NCBI GenBank assembly: GCA_039183635.1
Contig: JBCDBL010000052.1
Coordinates: 1-27,096, forward strand
Length of the DNA: 27,096 bases
Source of the DNA: JBCDBL01 sp039183635
Lineage (GTDB): Bacteria > Pseudomonadota > Alphaproteobacteria > Caulobacterales > Parvularculaceae
Direction of reading: 5' to 3'
In this document: one piece after another, positions 6,803-14,583 of the stretch
How positions within the stretch are numbered: the first letter of the stretch is position 1
Layout of the letters: each line of letters starts with the position of its first letter
Notes under the pieces: generated by a model
Databases searched by the model: none
Told to the model about the DNA's origin: nothing
What the model saw: the letters and a program-made list of their open reading frames with translations, nothing else
Made by a program: the position numbers and the translations under genes

Positions 6803-7896
6803 GGGCGTTTCTTGCTTCCGGCGGGCCGACGCGTCGCCTTCTGATTCGACGGGCTTCGCCGTCCGTTTGATTTTCTTGACGATGGAGTTTTGCGTTTTGG
6901 ACGCCGCGCCGCCTCGGGCCGCTCCAGAACCGTCTCGGCGTCGGGGTTGAAACCGAAAAACCGCCAGGTCTCCAGCATGTGCCCGGTGAGCGGCGCAACG
7001 ACCTCCACCGGACGGCCGGTTGTCGGATGGGGAAACGCCATCCGCCGACAGAACAAATGCAGCTTATAGGGCGCGCCTTCAAGCTCCGCCGCGGGGCCGC
7101 CATATTTGCCGTCGCCGACGACCGGCGCGCCCATGGCGGCGGCGTGGACCCGCAGCTGGTGGGTGCGGCCGGTGACGGGCCGCATCGCGAGCCAGCTGGC
7201 CGCCCGCACAGCTTCCACAACGCGATAGTCGGTGACGGCGGATTTCGCATCCTCCCCCTCGGCGGCGACCATGCGCTCACCCTCCCCATCGCCGATGCGG
7301 ACCATGCGCTTGGCGATGGGCAGGCTCACCGTTCCCTCCCGCACCTTCGGAACGCCGGCGCACAAGGCCCAATAGAGCTTGTCCACCGCCTTGGTCTGAA
7401 AACTTTTCGAAAGGGCCGCCGCAGCGAGGCGAGTCTTGCCGAGGACGAGAACGCCGCCGGTATCCCGGTCCAACCGGTGGACAAGGCGCGGCCGCTCGCC
7501 GCCCGTCTCCAAAGCGGCCAGCATGCCGTCGATGTGTTTCGCGGTCTTGGCGCCGCCCTGGACCGCCAGGCCGAAGGGCTTGTTCAGAACCAGCACCGCA
7601 TCATCCTCATAAAGAACAAACGTTTTTAAGGTTGCCGCGTCCTTCGGGTCCGCTTTGGCGCGACGTGACGGGCGCGCGCCTGCATCCTCCGCGCTTAAGG
7701 GAGGAATACGAACCTCTTCTCCCTCCTCCAGGCGGCGGTTCGCCTTCGCCCGGCCGCCGGCGACCCGGACCTGTCCGGTGCGGAGCAGCTTTTCAAGCCG
7801 GCCATGAGTCACACCCGGATAATGCTGTTTGAACCAGCGGTCGAGACGCTGGCCGGCGTCGGCGGCGCTGACGGCGACGGTGACAACGCCGCTCAT
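6799..7896 (-). CDS. rluC: RluA-family 23S rRNA pseudouridine synthase (RluC-like)
   Basis: 365 residues. An S4 RNA-binding domain (about 15-65, GQRLDRWFKQHYP and GRLEKLLRTGQVRV) precedes the RluA catalytic domain. The catalytic motif is HRLDRDTGG (140-148) with the likely nucleophile Asp143. RPVTGRTHQLRVHAAAMG and GDGKYGG follow, as expected in RluC/RluD enzymes, which convert uridines of 23S rRNA to pseudouridine. The last about 40 residues (from ERPEAARR) are a very basic, low-complexity Lys/Arg/Ser tail beyond the catalytic fold, probably extra RNA contact. The RluC rather than RluD assignment rests on gene context (crcB upstream, ATP12 downstream) and is less sure than the family. ATGA overlaps join it to both neighbours. 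Confidence 0.85.
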   Translation of the reverse strand: MSGVVTVAVSAADAGQRLDRWFKQHYPGVTHGRLEKLLRTGQVRVAGGRAKANRRLEEGEEVRIPPLSAEDAGARPSRRAKADPKDAATLKTFVLYEDDAVLVLNKPFGLAVQGGAKTAKHIDGMLAALETGGERPRLVHRLDRDTGGVLVLGKTRLAAAALSKSFQTKAVDKLYWALCAGVPKVREGTVSLPIAKRMVRIGDGEGERMVAAEGEDAKSAVTDYRVVEAVRAASWLAMRPVTGRTHQLRVHAAAMGAPVVGDGKYGGPAAELEGAPYKLHLFCRRMAFPHPTTGRPVEVVAPLTGHMLETWRFFGFNPDAETVLERPEAARRPKRKTPSSRKSNGRRSPSNQKATRRPAGSKKRP

Positions 7897-8282
7897 GACA
7901 AGCTCCGCGCGAGCACAAGACCTGCGAACAGGGCGGCGACGGCGCCCAGGACCGACGCGCCGGCGTAGGCGAACGCCGCCGGCGCCGCCTTGCGTTCGAT
8001 GAGGACGACGAAATCGAGGGAAAAGGTCGAGAACGTCGTAAACGCACCGAGGAACCCGACGGTGAGGAACGCCCGCAGCTCCTCAGGAATGCTCTCAAGC
8101 CCGGCGAGCACGCCGATCAAAACCCCCATGGCGAACGAGCCGGAGACGTTCGCCGCCAGCGTGCCCCAGGGAAACCCCGGCCCGGCAAGCCGCAAAGCCG
8201 CGGCGGAGACCGCATAGCGCGCCACGGCCCCAAGGGCCCCGCCGGCGGCGACGGCGGCGATGATGGTTGGATGAAAGGTCAT
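7893..8282 (-). CDS. crcB: CrcB/Fluc fluoride ion channel
   Basis: 129 residues with four hydrophobic segments, the size of a single Fluc subunit; two subunits form an antiparallel dimeric channel that exports fluoride. Family motifs are clear: GGALGAVARYAVS near the N terminus, PWGTLAANVSGSFAMG (38-53) with the conserved Asn, and GFLGAFTTFSTFSLD (75-89) with the phenylalanines lining the fluoride path. The ATGA overlap with the pseudouridine synthase gene indicates coupled expression. The 231 bases upstream (8283-8513) hold one palindromic element and only weak promoter-like matches. I see no fluoride riboswitch fold there. Confidence 0.95.
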   Translation of the reverse strand: MTFHPTIIAAVAAGGALGAVARYAVSAAALRLAGPGFPWGTLAANVSGSFAMGVLIGVLAGLESIPEELRAFLTVGFLGAFTTFSTFSLDFVVLIERKAAPAAFAYAGASVLGAVAALFAGLVLARSLS

Positions 8283-8386
8283 AAAGCGTATTTGTATGGA
8301 CGATGCATTTTCTTCAGTTTACACCTTAAGAACAGTTAACAAGCTAAGCTCCGGTATTCCATTTTTCTTTCGCTCATCCGCCGATA

Positions 8387-8486
8387 GTCATCCTGACGAA
8401 AGTCAGGATCCAGGGGCGTTACGACGTGACTGCGCCGTATCGCCCCTGGATCCTGAATGATTTGCCGCGCAAATCTTCAGGATGAC
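8387..8486. repeat. Palindromic cloverleaf-type element, copy 1
   Basis: A 100-base intergenic element between crcB and the hydroxylase gene. Outer arms GTCATCCTGA (8387-8396) and TCAGGATGAC (8477-8486) pair perfectly. Inside are a 7-base-pair hairpin with GAAA loop (8391-8408, competing with the outer stem), a perfect 16-base-pair stem (8403-8418 with 8441-8456) and GATTTGC-CGC-GCAAATC (8459-8475). The right half from 8441 is almost identical to 12468-12513. It carries no ORF. Confidence 0.85.
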
Positions 8487-8513
8487 GGACAAAGCGGAGG
8501 AGACAGCCTTTAA

Positions 8514-9356
8514 TTATACACGATCTCTTTCCCCCGTAAGCGGAGGAGGAGATTTTTCAGCATCGCATTCGACGCCTTGCGCCTGGGAAGGCTCTCCGTC
8601 CTCACGCGCCCAAAAGGGCGCTAGCAGCAATTGCACGACCGGCAGGTCCCGTTGGCCTTCAACGCCGATAGGCATGTCCGCGGTGCGCACCGTTTTGCTG
8701 CGCGTGCCGAACAACGGGTCCCAGAGGCTAAAGATCAATGCATAGTTCGAGTCGGTGTCGGCCCTGACGGCGTGGTGGTGCACCCAGTGGATCGACGGCG
8801 TTACGATAAAACGCGACAGGACCCCCTCCGCCTTTGCCGGCAGTTTCACGTTCGAGTGGTGAAAGATCGCCGCCGTTAAAACCAGAATCTCAAAAATGAT
8901 GACCGACGTCCAGTCTATGTCCAACGCCAGGACGAAAACGGTCCGTATGACGGCCGAGATCGCCACCTCCCCGAAATGAAATCTGACGGCGGTGGTGGCG
9001 TCCAGGGTTTCATCAAGATGATGGGGCTCATGAAACCGCCACAGGAAGGGAGTTTCATGGAACGCTCTGTGTAAAAAATAAATGCCAAAGTCCAAAAGAA
9101 TGAGATCGAGGGCCAAGCCCAGCCCGCCGCCAAGCCACTCCGGCCGCCAGGCGGGGCCGTACTGCGTCGCAAGCAACGTCAGCGGCAACACGAACAGCGG
9201 AGACAAAATGAGATTCGCCCCCCACAAAACGCCGTTGCGCGTCAGACGGCCTGTCCCTGTGGGCGCCTGAACCGCAGGCCTTAAGCGTTCGGCGACAAGG
9301 AACGCGGCGAAAAACACGATGACGAATACGCTTTTCCAGGCAAGGAGCGCCTCCAT
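8514..9356 (-). CDS. Sterol desaturase/fatty acid hydroxylase family membrane protein
   Basis: 280 residues, an integral membrane di-iron oxygenase of the fatty acid hydroxylase superfamily. Hydrophobic segments lie at about 8-22, 44-64, 80-95 and 130-165. The histidine clusters expected for two iron ions are all present: HRAFH (96-100), HEPHH (109-113), His127, FHHSN (165-169) and HWVHHH (190-195). The C-terminal 35 residues are polar and probably cytoplasmic. Members hydroxylate or desaturate lipids such as carotenoids, sterols, fatty acids or ether lipids; the substrate cannot be told from sequence. The gene starts 3 bases after the rarA stop, so it is probably co-transcribed with rarA. 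It separates rarA from crcB. Confidence 0.9.
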   Translation of the reverse strand: MEALLAWKSVFVIVFFAAFLVAERLRPAVQAPTGTGRLTRNGVLWGANLILSPLFVLPLTLLATQYGPAWRPEWLGGGLGLALDLILLDFGIYFLHRAFHETPFLWRFHEPHHLDETLDATTAVRFHFGEVAISAVIRTVFVLALDIDWTSVIIFEILVLTAAIFHHSNVKLPAKAEGVLSRFIVTPSIHWVHHHAVRADTDSNYALIFSLWDPLFGTRSKTVRTADMPIGVEGQRDLPVVQLLLAPFWAREDGEPSQAQGVECDAEKSPPPLTGERDRV

Positions 9357-9359
9357 GGC

Positions 9360-10691
9360 TTAAGCCCCTTCCCCGCCGCCGGAGGGCTCATCCTCACGCG
9401 GCTTGCGGCGCTTGTCCCAGAACGCGACGCGTTTTTTCAGCTCCTTTTCAAAGCCGTATTCCGTAGGCGCATAAAAGCTTTGACGCGCCATATCGGGCGG
9501 AAAATAGTCAAGCCCCGCGAAGGCGTCGGGCGCGTCATGGTCATAGACATAGCCGTCGGAATAGCCGAGCTGTTTCATCAGCTTCGTCGGCGCGTTCATG
9601 GCGTAGCTTGGCGGCATGAGGGAGCCTGAAGCCTTCGCCGCCTTCGTCGCGCCTTTAAAGGCCGCATAGGCGGCGTTCGATTTCGGCGCCGTGGCGAGAT
9701 AAAGCGCGGCCTGGGCGATGGCGAGCTCTCCTTCGGGGGAGCCGAGAAAGTCGTAGGCCTCCTTCGCGGCGGTCGCCACGGCGAGGGCCTCAGGATCGGC
9801 GAGGCCGATATCCTCCACCGCCATGCGCACCAGGCGGCGGGCGATGTAAAGCGGGTCCTCCCCGCCATCGAGCATCCGCGCCAACCAATAAAGCGCCGCG
9901 TCCGGGTCAGAGCCGCGTACGGATTTGTGCAAGGCGCTGATGAGGTTGTAATGACCCTCCTGCCCCTTATCATAAACCGGCGCCCGGCGCTGGACGAGGG
10001 TCGACAGCGCCTCGCGGTCAAGGGGCGTCTCCGGCGCGGCGGCGAAAATATCCTCGGCCAGGTTCAAGACGAACCGTCCGTCCCCGTCGGCCATGGCGAC
10101 AAGGGCCGCCCGCGCCTCCTCCGTCACCGGCAAGGGCGTTTGTTCAAAGGCTTCAGCCCGCTGAATGAGCGTTTCCAAAGCCTCCGCATCTAAACGGTTC
10201 AGCGTTAAAACCTGGGCCCGGGACAAAACGGCGGGGTTCAACTCGAACGACGGGTTTTCCGTCGTCGCGCCCACAAGGGTCACCACCCCCTCCTCCACAT
10301 AAGGTAAAAAGCTGTCCTGCTGGGCGCGGTTGAACCTGTGGATCTCGTCCACGAACAACAGCGTGCCCTTGCCGTAGGCGCGGCGGGCGGCGGCCTTTTC
10401 GAAAGCTTTGCGCAAGTCCGCGACGCCGGAGAAAATCGCCGACAGCTGTTCGAACTCAAGCCCCGCTTCATCGGCGAGGAGGCGCGCCATGGTCGTTTTG
10501 CCGACGCCCGGCGGGCCCCACAGAATGATCGAGGAGAGCCGGCGCGCCTTCAGCATGCGGGTGACAGGCCCTTCTGCTCCCAACAGATGATCCTGCCCCA
10601 CAATGTCGCCAAGGGTTTTCGGACGCAGCCGGTCCGCCAACGGGCGCGGGGCGTCGTCTTCGAGATTGGCGGCTTGAAACAGATCGCTCAT
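9360..10691 (-). CDS. rarA: RarA/MgsA family replication-associated recombination ATPase
   Basis: 443 residues of the AAA+ clamp-loader-like family that acts at stalled replication forks and associates with SSB. Visible parts are DRLRPKTLGDIVGQDHLLG (20-38), Walker A GPPGVGKT (59-66), Walker B LLFVDEIHRFN (111-121), sensor-1 GATTENPSF (141-149) and the arginine-finger region VLSRAQV. The C-terminal tetramerisation region has DPDAALYWLARMLDGGEDP and YLATAPKSNAAY, characteristic of RarA. Length and motifs are normal. The ATG is 22 bases downstream of a doubtful 73-codon ORF and 248 bases from the HtrA stop. Confidence 0.95.
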   Translation of the reverse strand: MSDLFQAANLEDDAPRPLADRLRPKTLGDIVGQDHLLGAEGPVTRMLKARRLSSIILWGPPGVGKTTMARLLADEAGLEFEQLSAIFSGVADLRKAFEKAAARRAYGKGTLLFVDEIHRFNRAQQDSFLPYVEEGVVTLVGATTENPSFELNPAVLSRAQVLTLNRLDAEALETLIQRAEAFEQTPLPVTEEARAALVAMADGDGRFVLNLAEDIFAAAPETPLDREALSTLVQRRAPVYDKGQEGHYNLISALHKSVRGSDPDAALYWLARMLDGGEDPLYIARRLVRMAVEDIGLADPEALAVATAAKEAYDFLGSPEGELAIAQAALYLATAPKSNAAYAAFKGATKAAKASGSLMPPSYAMNAPTKLMKQLGYSDGYVYDHDAPDAFAGLDYFPPDMARQSFYAPTEYGFEKELKKRVAFWDKRRKPREDEPSGGGEGA

Positions 10692-10713
10692 GGGATGGCT
10701 TCACGGAAGTGTT

Positions 10714-10935
10714 CTACGTTTGGTCCAACACATACCATGTCGGCGCGACCGCGCGAAGATGCAACGCCTTTTCGGCCTCAAGCGTGTTTATAGTGCGGAT
10801 CTTCTCCACCACGATGATCCGATGGGGCTGCGCCGGCGTATCAATTATGTCCCCCTCGGCGCGCTGCTGTGTTCTCCCCCGAACTCTGCGGTCTCCGCAG
10901 CGTAGTTGCGGCGCGCCGAACTTGGGACGTTCCAA
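10714..10935 (-). CDS. Doubtful small ORF between htrA and rarA
   Basis: A 73-codon reading frame beginning at a TTG 4 bases after the HtrA stop codon and ending 22 bases before rarA. I do not recognise the protein. The second half (from about residue 29, GDIIDTPAQPHRIIVVEKIR) is protein-like and has mostly G or C at third codon positions, as in real genes here. The first half is Arg-rich and poorly protein-like. There is no ATG or GTG start and the AGGA ahead of the TTG is only 2 bases away. It could be a small coupled gene, a decayed remnant, or non-coding. A short hairpin CTGCGG-TCT-CCGCAG also lies in this gap. Confidence 0.25.
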   Translation of the reverse strand: MERPKFGAPQLRCGDRRVRGRTQQRAEGDIIDTPAQPHRIIVVEKIRTINTLEAEKALHLRAVAPTWYVLDQT

Positions 10936-10939
10936 TGTC

Positions 10940-12346
10940 CTATCGTGTGTTGAGGCTTAGGACGCGTCCGCGCCGCTCAAGCTCTATAGACCACCCCGCC
11001 TCGTACCGGGACAATTCACGGATGAGCTGTTTCACCGTTTTAACCTCTGCACCGTTGACGGTGAGAATCTTGTCACCCCGCCGAAAACCGTAGCGTGCAG
11101 CAACGGACCGGCCTTGCACGCCGGTGAGGATAACTCCCGTATCGAGCAAATCCCGGCCGATCTCCTCCGCAAAGGCAGGAGATAAATTGCCGGCGACGGC
11201 GCCGTTTAAAGGGTGTCGACCGTCAAGGTCGGTAAGGTCCCGCTTAGGCGTTTCCGGGGGCGCGGACAGTTTCAAACGAACATTTCGCGTCTTACCATCG
11301 CGCTTGACGGTCAGGGCCGCCTCGTCCCCCGTCTCACCCGTGGCGAGGCGGTAGCGCAACGTTTCTGAATCGAAAATATCGAACCCATCTGCAGACAGAA
11401 CGATATCGCCGCGCTTCAACCCTGCCCTGTCTGCCGGCCCGCCTTTGTAAATCTCCGTCACAACGGCGCCGATGGGCCGATCAAGGCCGAACGTATCGGC
11501 GAGGGCGGCGGTGACGGTGTCGGTGTTCGCGCCGAGCCAGGGGCGCGCCAGAACGCCGCCGTCGACAGCCGACGACACGACGCGGGAGACCATGTTGGCC
11601 GGGATGGCGAAGCCGATGCCGTTGGAGCCGCCGGAACGGGAGAAAATCGCCGTGTTGACGCCGAGCAGACGCCCGTCGATGTCGACCAGGGCGCCGCCGG
11701 AGTTGCCCGGATTGATCGCCGCATCGGTCTGTATGAAGAATTGATAATCCGAAACACCCACTTGCGTGCGGGCGAGCGCGGAGACGATGCCTGTCGTTAC
11801 TGTCTGTCCGACACCGAAGGGGTTGCCCACGGCGAGGACGACGTCGCCGACTTCCGCCGTATCGGAGTCCGCAAAACTTAAAAACGGCAGCGCTTCATTT
11901 CCGGCGTCGATTTTCAAAACAGCAAGATCGGTTTTGTCGTCGGCGAGGATAAGCTCCGCATCGAACTCTCTGCGGTCGGACAGAACCACTTTAAAAGCGT
12001 CCCCGCCCTCGATCACGTGATTATTGGTGACGACGACGCCGTCAGGCCCCACGATCACGCCGGAGCCGAGAGAGTTCTGCACCCGCTCCCGCGGCATGCC
12101 GAAGGCGTCGTCCCCGAAGAAGCGCCGGAAAAAGGGGTCGTTCATGAACGGGCTGCGCCGCGATTGCTGGCGCACGGTGCGCGTGGCGAACACGTTGACA
12201 ACAGCAGGCGCCGTCTCGGACACGATGGGCGCGAAGGACAGGCGCACATCCTCCATGCTGTCCGGCGCCATGCGCACTTGCTGGGCGACGGCGGCGTTGA
12301 CGAAAACAGCAAAGGAAAAGATCAGGGGGGTGATTATGTGTTTCAT
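10940..12346 (-). CDS. Do/DegQ-type periplasmic serine protease (HtrA family)
   Basis: 468 residues from ATG 12346, which gives a clean signal peptide (MKHIITPLIF then a hydrophobic core, likely cleavage AVA-QQ at about 21/22). An in-frame ATG at 12370 adds eight residues that spoil it. The trypsin-like domain has the triad His110 (TNNHVI), Asp140 (KTDLAVL) and Ser216 (GNSGGAL). Two PDZ domains follow: about 265-360, including GGPADRAGLKRGDIVLSADG, and about 375-468, including RYGFRRGDKILTVNG. This is the layout of DegP/DegQ proteases that degrade or refold damaged envelope proteins. It is the first gene after the ribosomal block terminator. Its 271-base upstream region contains palindromic element copy 2, so its promoter must lie in or beside that element. 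Confidence 0.93.
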   Translation of the reverse strand: MKHIITPLIFSFAVFVNAAVAQQVRMAPDSMEDVRLSFAPIVSETAPAVVNVFATRTVRQQSRRSPFMNDPFFRRFFGDDAFGMPRERVQNSLGSGVIVGPDGVVVTNNHVIEGGDAFKVVLSDRREFDAELILADDKTDLAVLKIDAGNEALPFLSFADSDTAEVGDVVLAVGNPFGVGQTVTTGIVSALARTQVGVSDYQFFIQTDAAINPGNSGGALVDIDGRLLGVNTAIFSRSGGSNGIGFAIPANMVSRVVSSAVDGGVLARPWLGANTDTVTAALADTFGLDRPIGAVVTEIYKGGPADRAGLKRGDIVLSADGFDIFDSETLRYRLATGETGDEAALTVKRDGKTRNVRLKLSAPPETPKRDLTDLDGRHPLNGAVAGNLSPAFAEEIGRDLLDTGVILTGVQGRSVAARYGFRRGDKILTVNGAEVKTVKQLIRELSRYEAGWSIELERRGRVLSLNTR

Positions 12347-12390
12347 ATATATTCTCAAACCAGAGTCCAAATTTACGTCTTACGCTGGAC

Positions 12391-12513
12391 GTCATCCCAA
12401 ACAAGCCGAACGCAGGTTCGGCGCAGATTTTTCGATCCAGGGGCCATACGGCAGAATTTTTCTGGTCGCCCCTGGATCCTGAATGATTTGCTGACGCAAA
12501 TCTTCAGGATGAC
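12391..12513. repeat. Palindromic cloverleaf-type element, copy 2
   Basis: A 123-base element upstream of the HtrA gene. Outer arms GTCATCC (12391-12397) and GGATGAC (12507-12513) enclose three hairpins: GCCGAAC/GTTCGGC (12405-12422), GATCCAGGGGC/GCCCCTGGATC (12434-12444 with 12468-12478) and GATTTGC-TGAC-GCAAATC (12485-12502). The right half matches copy 1 nearly base for base; the left half is mostly different. It begins 44 bases upstream of the protease start, so it lies in or next to that gene's leader. Confidence 0.85.
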
Positions 12514-12535
12514 GATCGCGCATTGACAAACCATT

Positions 12536-12553
12536 GTGCTATTCTAAGAGCAC
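12536..12553. promoter_or_regulatory. Near-palindrome in the htrA upstream region, possible operator
   Basis: GTGCTATTC-TAAGAGCAC pairs at 7 of 9 positions. It lies between the rplQ terminator and palindromic element copy 2. The minus strand holds a TAGAAT within it that could serve as a -10, but no good -35 lies 16-18 bases upstream. On the plus strand TTGACA occurs at 12523-12528 without a convincing -10. Weak evidence only. Confidence 0.2.
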
Positions 12554-12562
12554 TTTAACGCA

Positions 12563-12592
12563 AAAAAGGGCGATCTTGCGACCGCCCTTTTT
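12563..12592 (-). terminator. Intrinsic terminator of the ribosomal protein block
   Basis: On the minus strand, 26 bases after the rplQ stop, AAAAAGGGCG and CGCCCTTTTT pair perfectly (10 base pairs, 10-base loop) and run into a T tract. The A and T tracts on both sides mean it could also stop rightward transcription. Confidence 0.85.
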
Positions 12593-12617
12593 CGAAACTT
12601 TAGCTGAAGGAATAGTC

Positions 12618-13046
12618 CTAGGCCTCTTCCATCTCCAGCGCCTCTTCGGCGTTCATCGTCGGGCCGGAATCCTGGCCTTTGGCGCTTTCATCGCGATCGA
12701 CAAATTCAATCACTGCAACCGGCGCATTGTCGCCGTAGCGGAAGCCGGCTTTCATGATGCGGGTGTAGCCGCCGGCGCGGCCCTCATAGCGGGGGCCGAT
12801 CGTGTCGAACAGCTTGCGCACCATCGCCTGGTCTTTGATCTTGGAGATCGCCTGACGGCGGGCGTGGAGATCGCCCCGCTTGGCGAGGGTCACCAGCTTC
12901 TCGACGATGGGCCGAAGCTCCTTCGCCTTTGGAAGCGTTGTCTTGATCTGCTCATGCTTGATGAGCGCCGCCGCCATGTTCGCGAACATCGCTTTGCGAT
13001 GGCTGGCGGTGCGGTTGAGCTTGCGGTGCGCGAAACCGTGACGCAT
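12618..13046 (-). CDS. rplQ: 50S ribosomal protein L17
   Basis: 142 residues opening MRHGFAHRKLNRTASHRKAMFANM, the invariant L17 start, with the KRGDLHARRQA loop. L17 sits near the exit tunnel of the large subunit. The fold ends at about residue 120; the rest is an acidic tail (about 118-142, ending NAEEALEMEEA), a modest extension of a kind seen in several alphaproteobacteria. Last gene of the alpha unit, 32 bases after rpoA, followed directly by the terminator. Confidence 0.97.
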   Translation of the reverse strand: MRHGFAHRKLNRTASHRKAMFANMAAALIKHEQIKTTLPKAKELRPIVEKLVTLAKRGDLHARRQAISKIKDQAMVRKLFDTIGPRYEGRAGGYTRIMKAGFRYGDNAPVAVIEFVDRDESAKGQDSGPTMNAEEALEMEEA

Positions 13047-13078
13047 TTTCTTGTCTCCTTCGCCCTTACGGGGCGGGG

Positions 13079-14104
13079 TTAAACTTGTTCTTCAAATCGC
13101 TTTGCGATGTCTTCGATATTGTCCGGCGGCCAGTCGGGCACATCCATGCCGAGGTGAAGCCCCATCTGAGCCAGGACCTCCTTGATCTCGTTCAAGGACT
13201 TGCGGCCGAAGTTCGGTGTACGAAGCATTTCGGCTTCGGACTTTTGAATAAGGTCGCCGATATAAACAATATTGTCGTTCTTCAGGCAGTTTGCGGAGCG
13301 TACGGACAGCTCCAGCTCGTCCACTTTCTTCAAAAGCGCCGGGTTGAACGGAAGTTCTTCACGCTCTTCGCCTGCGATGTCTTTTTGCGGCTCTTCGAAG
13401 TTGATGAAGATCTGAAGCTGGTCCTGGAGAATGCGCGCCGCATAGGCCGCTGCATCGTCCGGGCGTACAGCACCGTTGGTTTCAATTTCCATGGTGAGCT
13501 TGTCATAGTCGAGAACCTGGCCCTCGCGGGTGTTCTCAACTTTATAGGCGACGCGCTTCACCGGGCTGTAAAGGCTGTCCACAGGGATGAGGCCGATGGG
13601 CGCATCGTCCGGGCGGTTGCGGTCGGCAGGCACATAGCCTTTGCCGATGTTCACCGTCAGCTCCATGCGCAAGTCTGCACCTTCGTCGAGATGGCAGATC
13701 ACATGATCCTTGTTCAGAACTTCAATGTCGGCCGTCTCTTCAATGTCCGCAGCCGTCACCACAGCCGGGCCTTGCTTGTGCAGGCGCAAACGACGCGGCC
13801 CTTCCACGTGCATCACGAGGGCGAGCTGCTTTAAGTTCAAGATAAGGTCGGTAACATCTTCCCGGACGCCAGCGATGGACGAAAACTCGTGCACAACGCC
13901 ATCGATTTGCACCGCCGTGACGGCCGCCCCCTGCAAAGACGACATCAAAATACGCCGCAACGAGTTGCCGAGCGTCAAGCCGAAGCCGCGCTCCAAAGGC
14001 TGCGCGGTGACCGTCGCCATGCGCGCCGGATCAACGCCGGGCGACACTTCCAGCTTGTTTGGACGAATAAGCTCTTGCCAGTTTCTTTCGATTACTTCAG
14101 CCAC
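13079..14104 (-). CDS. rpoA: RNA polymerase alpha subunit
   Basis: 341 residues. The N-terminal dimerisation domain has ERGFGLTLGNSLRRILMSS (38-56), and the C-terminal DNA- and activator-binding domain has LELSVRSANCLKNDNIVYIG followed by NFGRKSLNEIKEVL. The linker between them is acidic. The start codon is GTG at 14104, preceded by GGGAG with 5-base spacing. A perfect 7-base-pair GC hairpin lies 24 bases upstream of the start in the rpsK-rpoA gap. No rpsD lies between rpsK and rpoA, unlike E. coli, so an S4-controlled alpha operon of the enteric kind is not expected. Confidence 0.98.
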   Translation of the reverse strand: MAEVIERNWQELIRPNKLEVSPGVDPARMATVTAQPLERGFGLTLGNSLRRILMSSLQGAAVTAVQIDGVVHEFSSIAGVREDVTDLILNLKQLALVMHVEGPRRLRLHKQGPAVVTAADIEETADIEVLNKDHVICHLDEGADLRMELTVNIGKGYVPADRNRPDDAPIGLIPVDSLYSPVKRVAYKVENTREGQVLDYDKLTMEIETNGAVRPDDAAAYAARILQDQLQIFINFEEPQKDIAGEEREELPFNPALLKKVDELELSVRSANCLKNDNIVYIGDLIQKSEAEMLRTPNFGRKSLNEIKEVLAQMGLHLGMDVPDWPPDNIEDIAKRFEEQV

Positions 14105-14127
14105 CTTGGCTCCCTTTGTATTGGAGA

Positions 14128-14144
14128 GGCGCGGCGCCCGCGCC
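14128..14144 (-). other. Intercistronic GC hairpin before rpoA
   Basis: GGCGCGG-GCG-CCGCGCC on the transcribed strand, a perfect 7-base-pair stem with a 3-base loop in the 71-base rpsK-rpoA gap. It is not followed by a T run, so it is not a normal terminator. It may mark RNA processing or affect rpoA translation. Confidence 0.5.
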
Positions 14145-14175
14145 CGGCGTCATTCCTTAATACCCTTACAAACAA

Positions 14176-14568
14176 TCAGACCCGGCGCCGTTTCGGCGGG
14201 CGACAGCCATTGTGCGGGATAGGCGTTACGTCGCGGATTGTTGTGATCGTAAGGCCGATCGACTGCAACGCCCGTAAAGCCGATTCGCGTCCCGACCCCG
14301 GGCCGCGCACTTCCACCTCAACGGTTTTAAGGCCGTGCTCCATCGCCTTTTTACCGGCGTCCTCAGCAGCCACCTGGGCTGCGTAAGGCGTTGACTTCCG
14401 GGAGCCTTTAAAGCCCATGGCGCCGGCGGTGGACCAGGAGATCGCATTGCCTTGGGCGTCGGAAATCGTGATATGAGTGTTGTTAAAGCTCGCGTTTACA
14501 TGAACGACGCCAGAAGTGATGTTTTTCTTCTCGCGGCGGCGGACGCGGCTGGAATCGGGTTTGGCCAT
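14176..14568 (-). CDS. rpsK: 30S ribosomal protein S11
   Basis: 130 residues, the standard length. Family landmarks are GVVHVNASFNNTHITISD, SWSTAGAMGFKGSRKSTPYA, and the C-terminal VTPIPHNGCRPPKRRRV. S11 lies on the platform of the small subunit beside S6/S18 and the decoding region mRNA path. ATG at 14568 starts 15 bases after the rpsM stop, with a GGAG-like site in the gap. Confidence 0.98.
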   Translation of the reverse strand: MAKPDSSRVRRREKKNITSGVVHVNASFNNTHITISDAQGNAISWSTAGAMGFKGSRKSTPYAAQVAAEDAGKKAMEHGLKTVEVEVRGPGSGRESALRALQSIGLTITTIRDVTPIPHNGCRPPKRRRV

Positions 14569-14583
14569 CGGTCGTATCTCCGC

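Noticed and set aside
8283..8386. Fluoride riboswitch upstream of crcB
   Set aside because: crcB genes often have one, but I find no stem arrangement or conserved sequence resembling the fluoride riboswitch between the palindromic element and the ATG.
8387..8486. Element copy 1 as a simple intrinsic terminator for the hydroxylase/rarA unit
   Set aside because: The long stem is not followed by a T run on the minus strand, and the same element recurs upstream of htrA and within the spc operon, so a repeat-family explanation fits better. It may still slow polymerase.
12347..12370. Upstream extension of the HtrA protease to ATG 12370
   Set aside because: The extra residues MDSGLRIY would precede and disturb an otherwise clean signal peptide.
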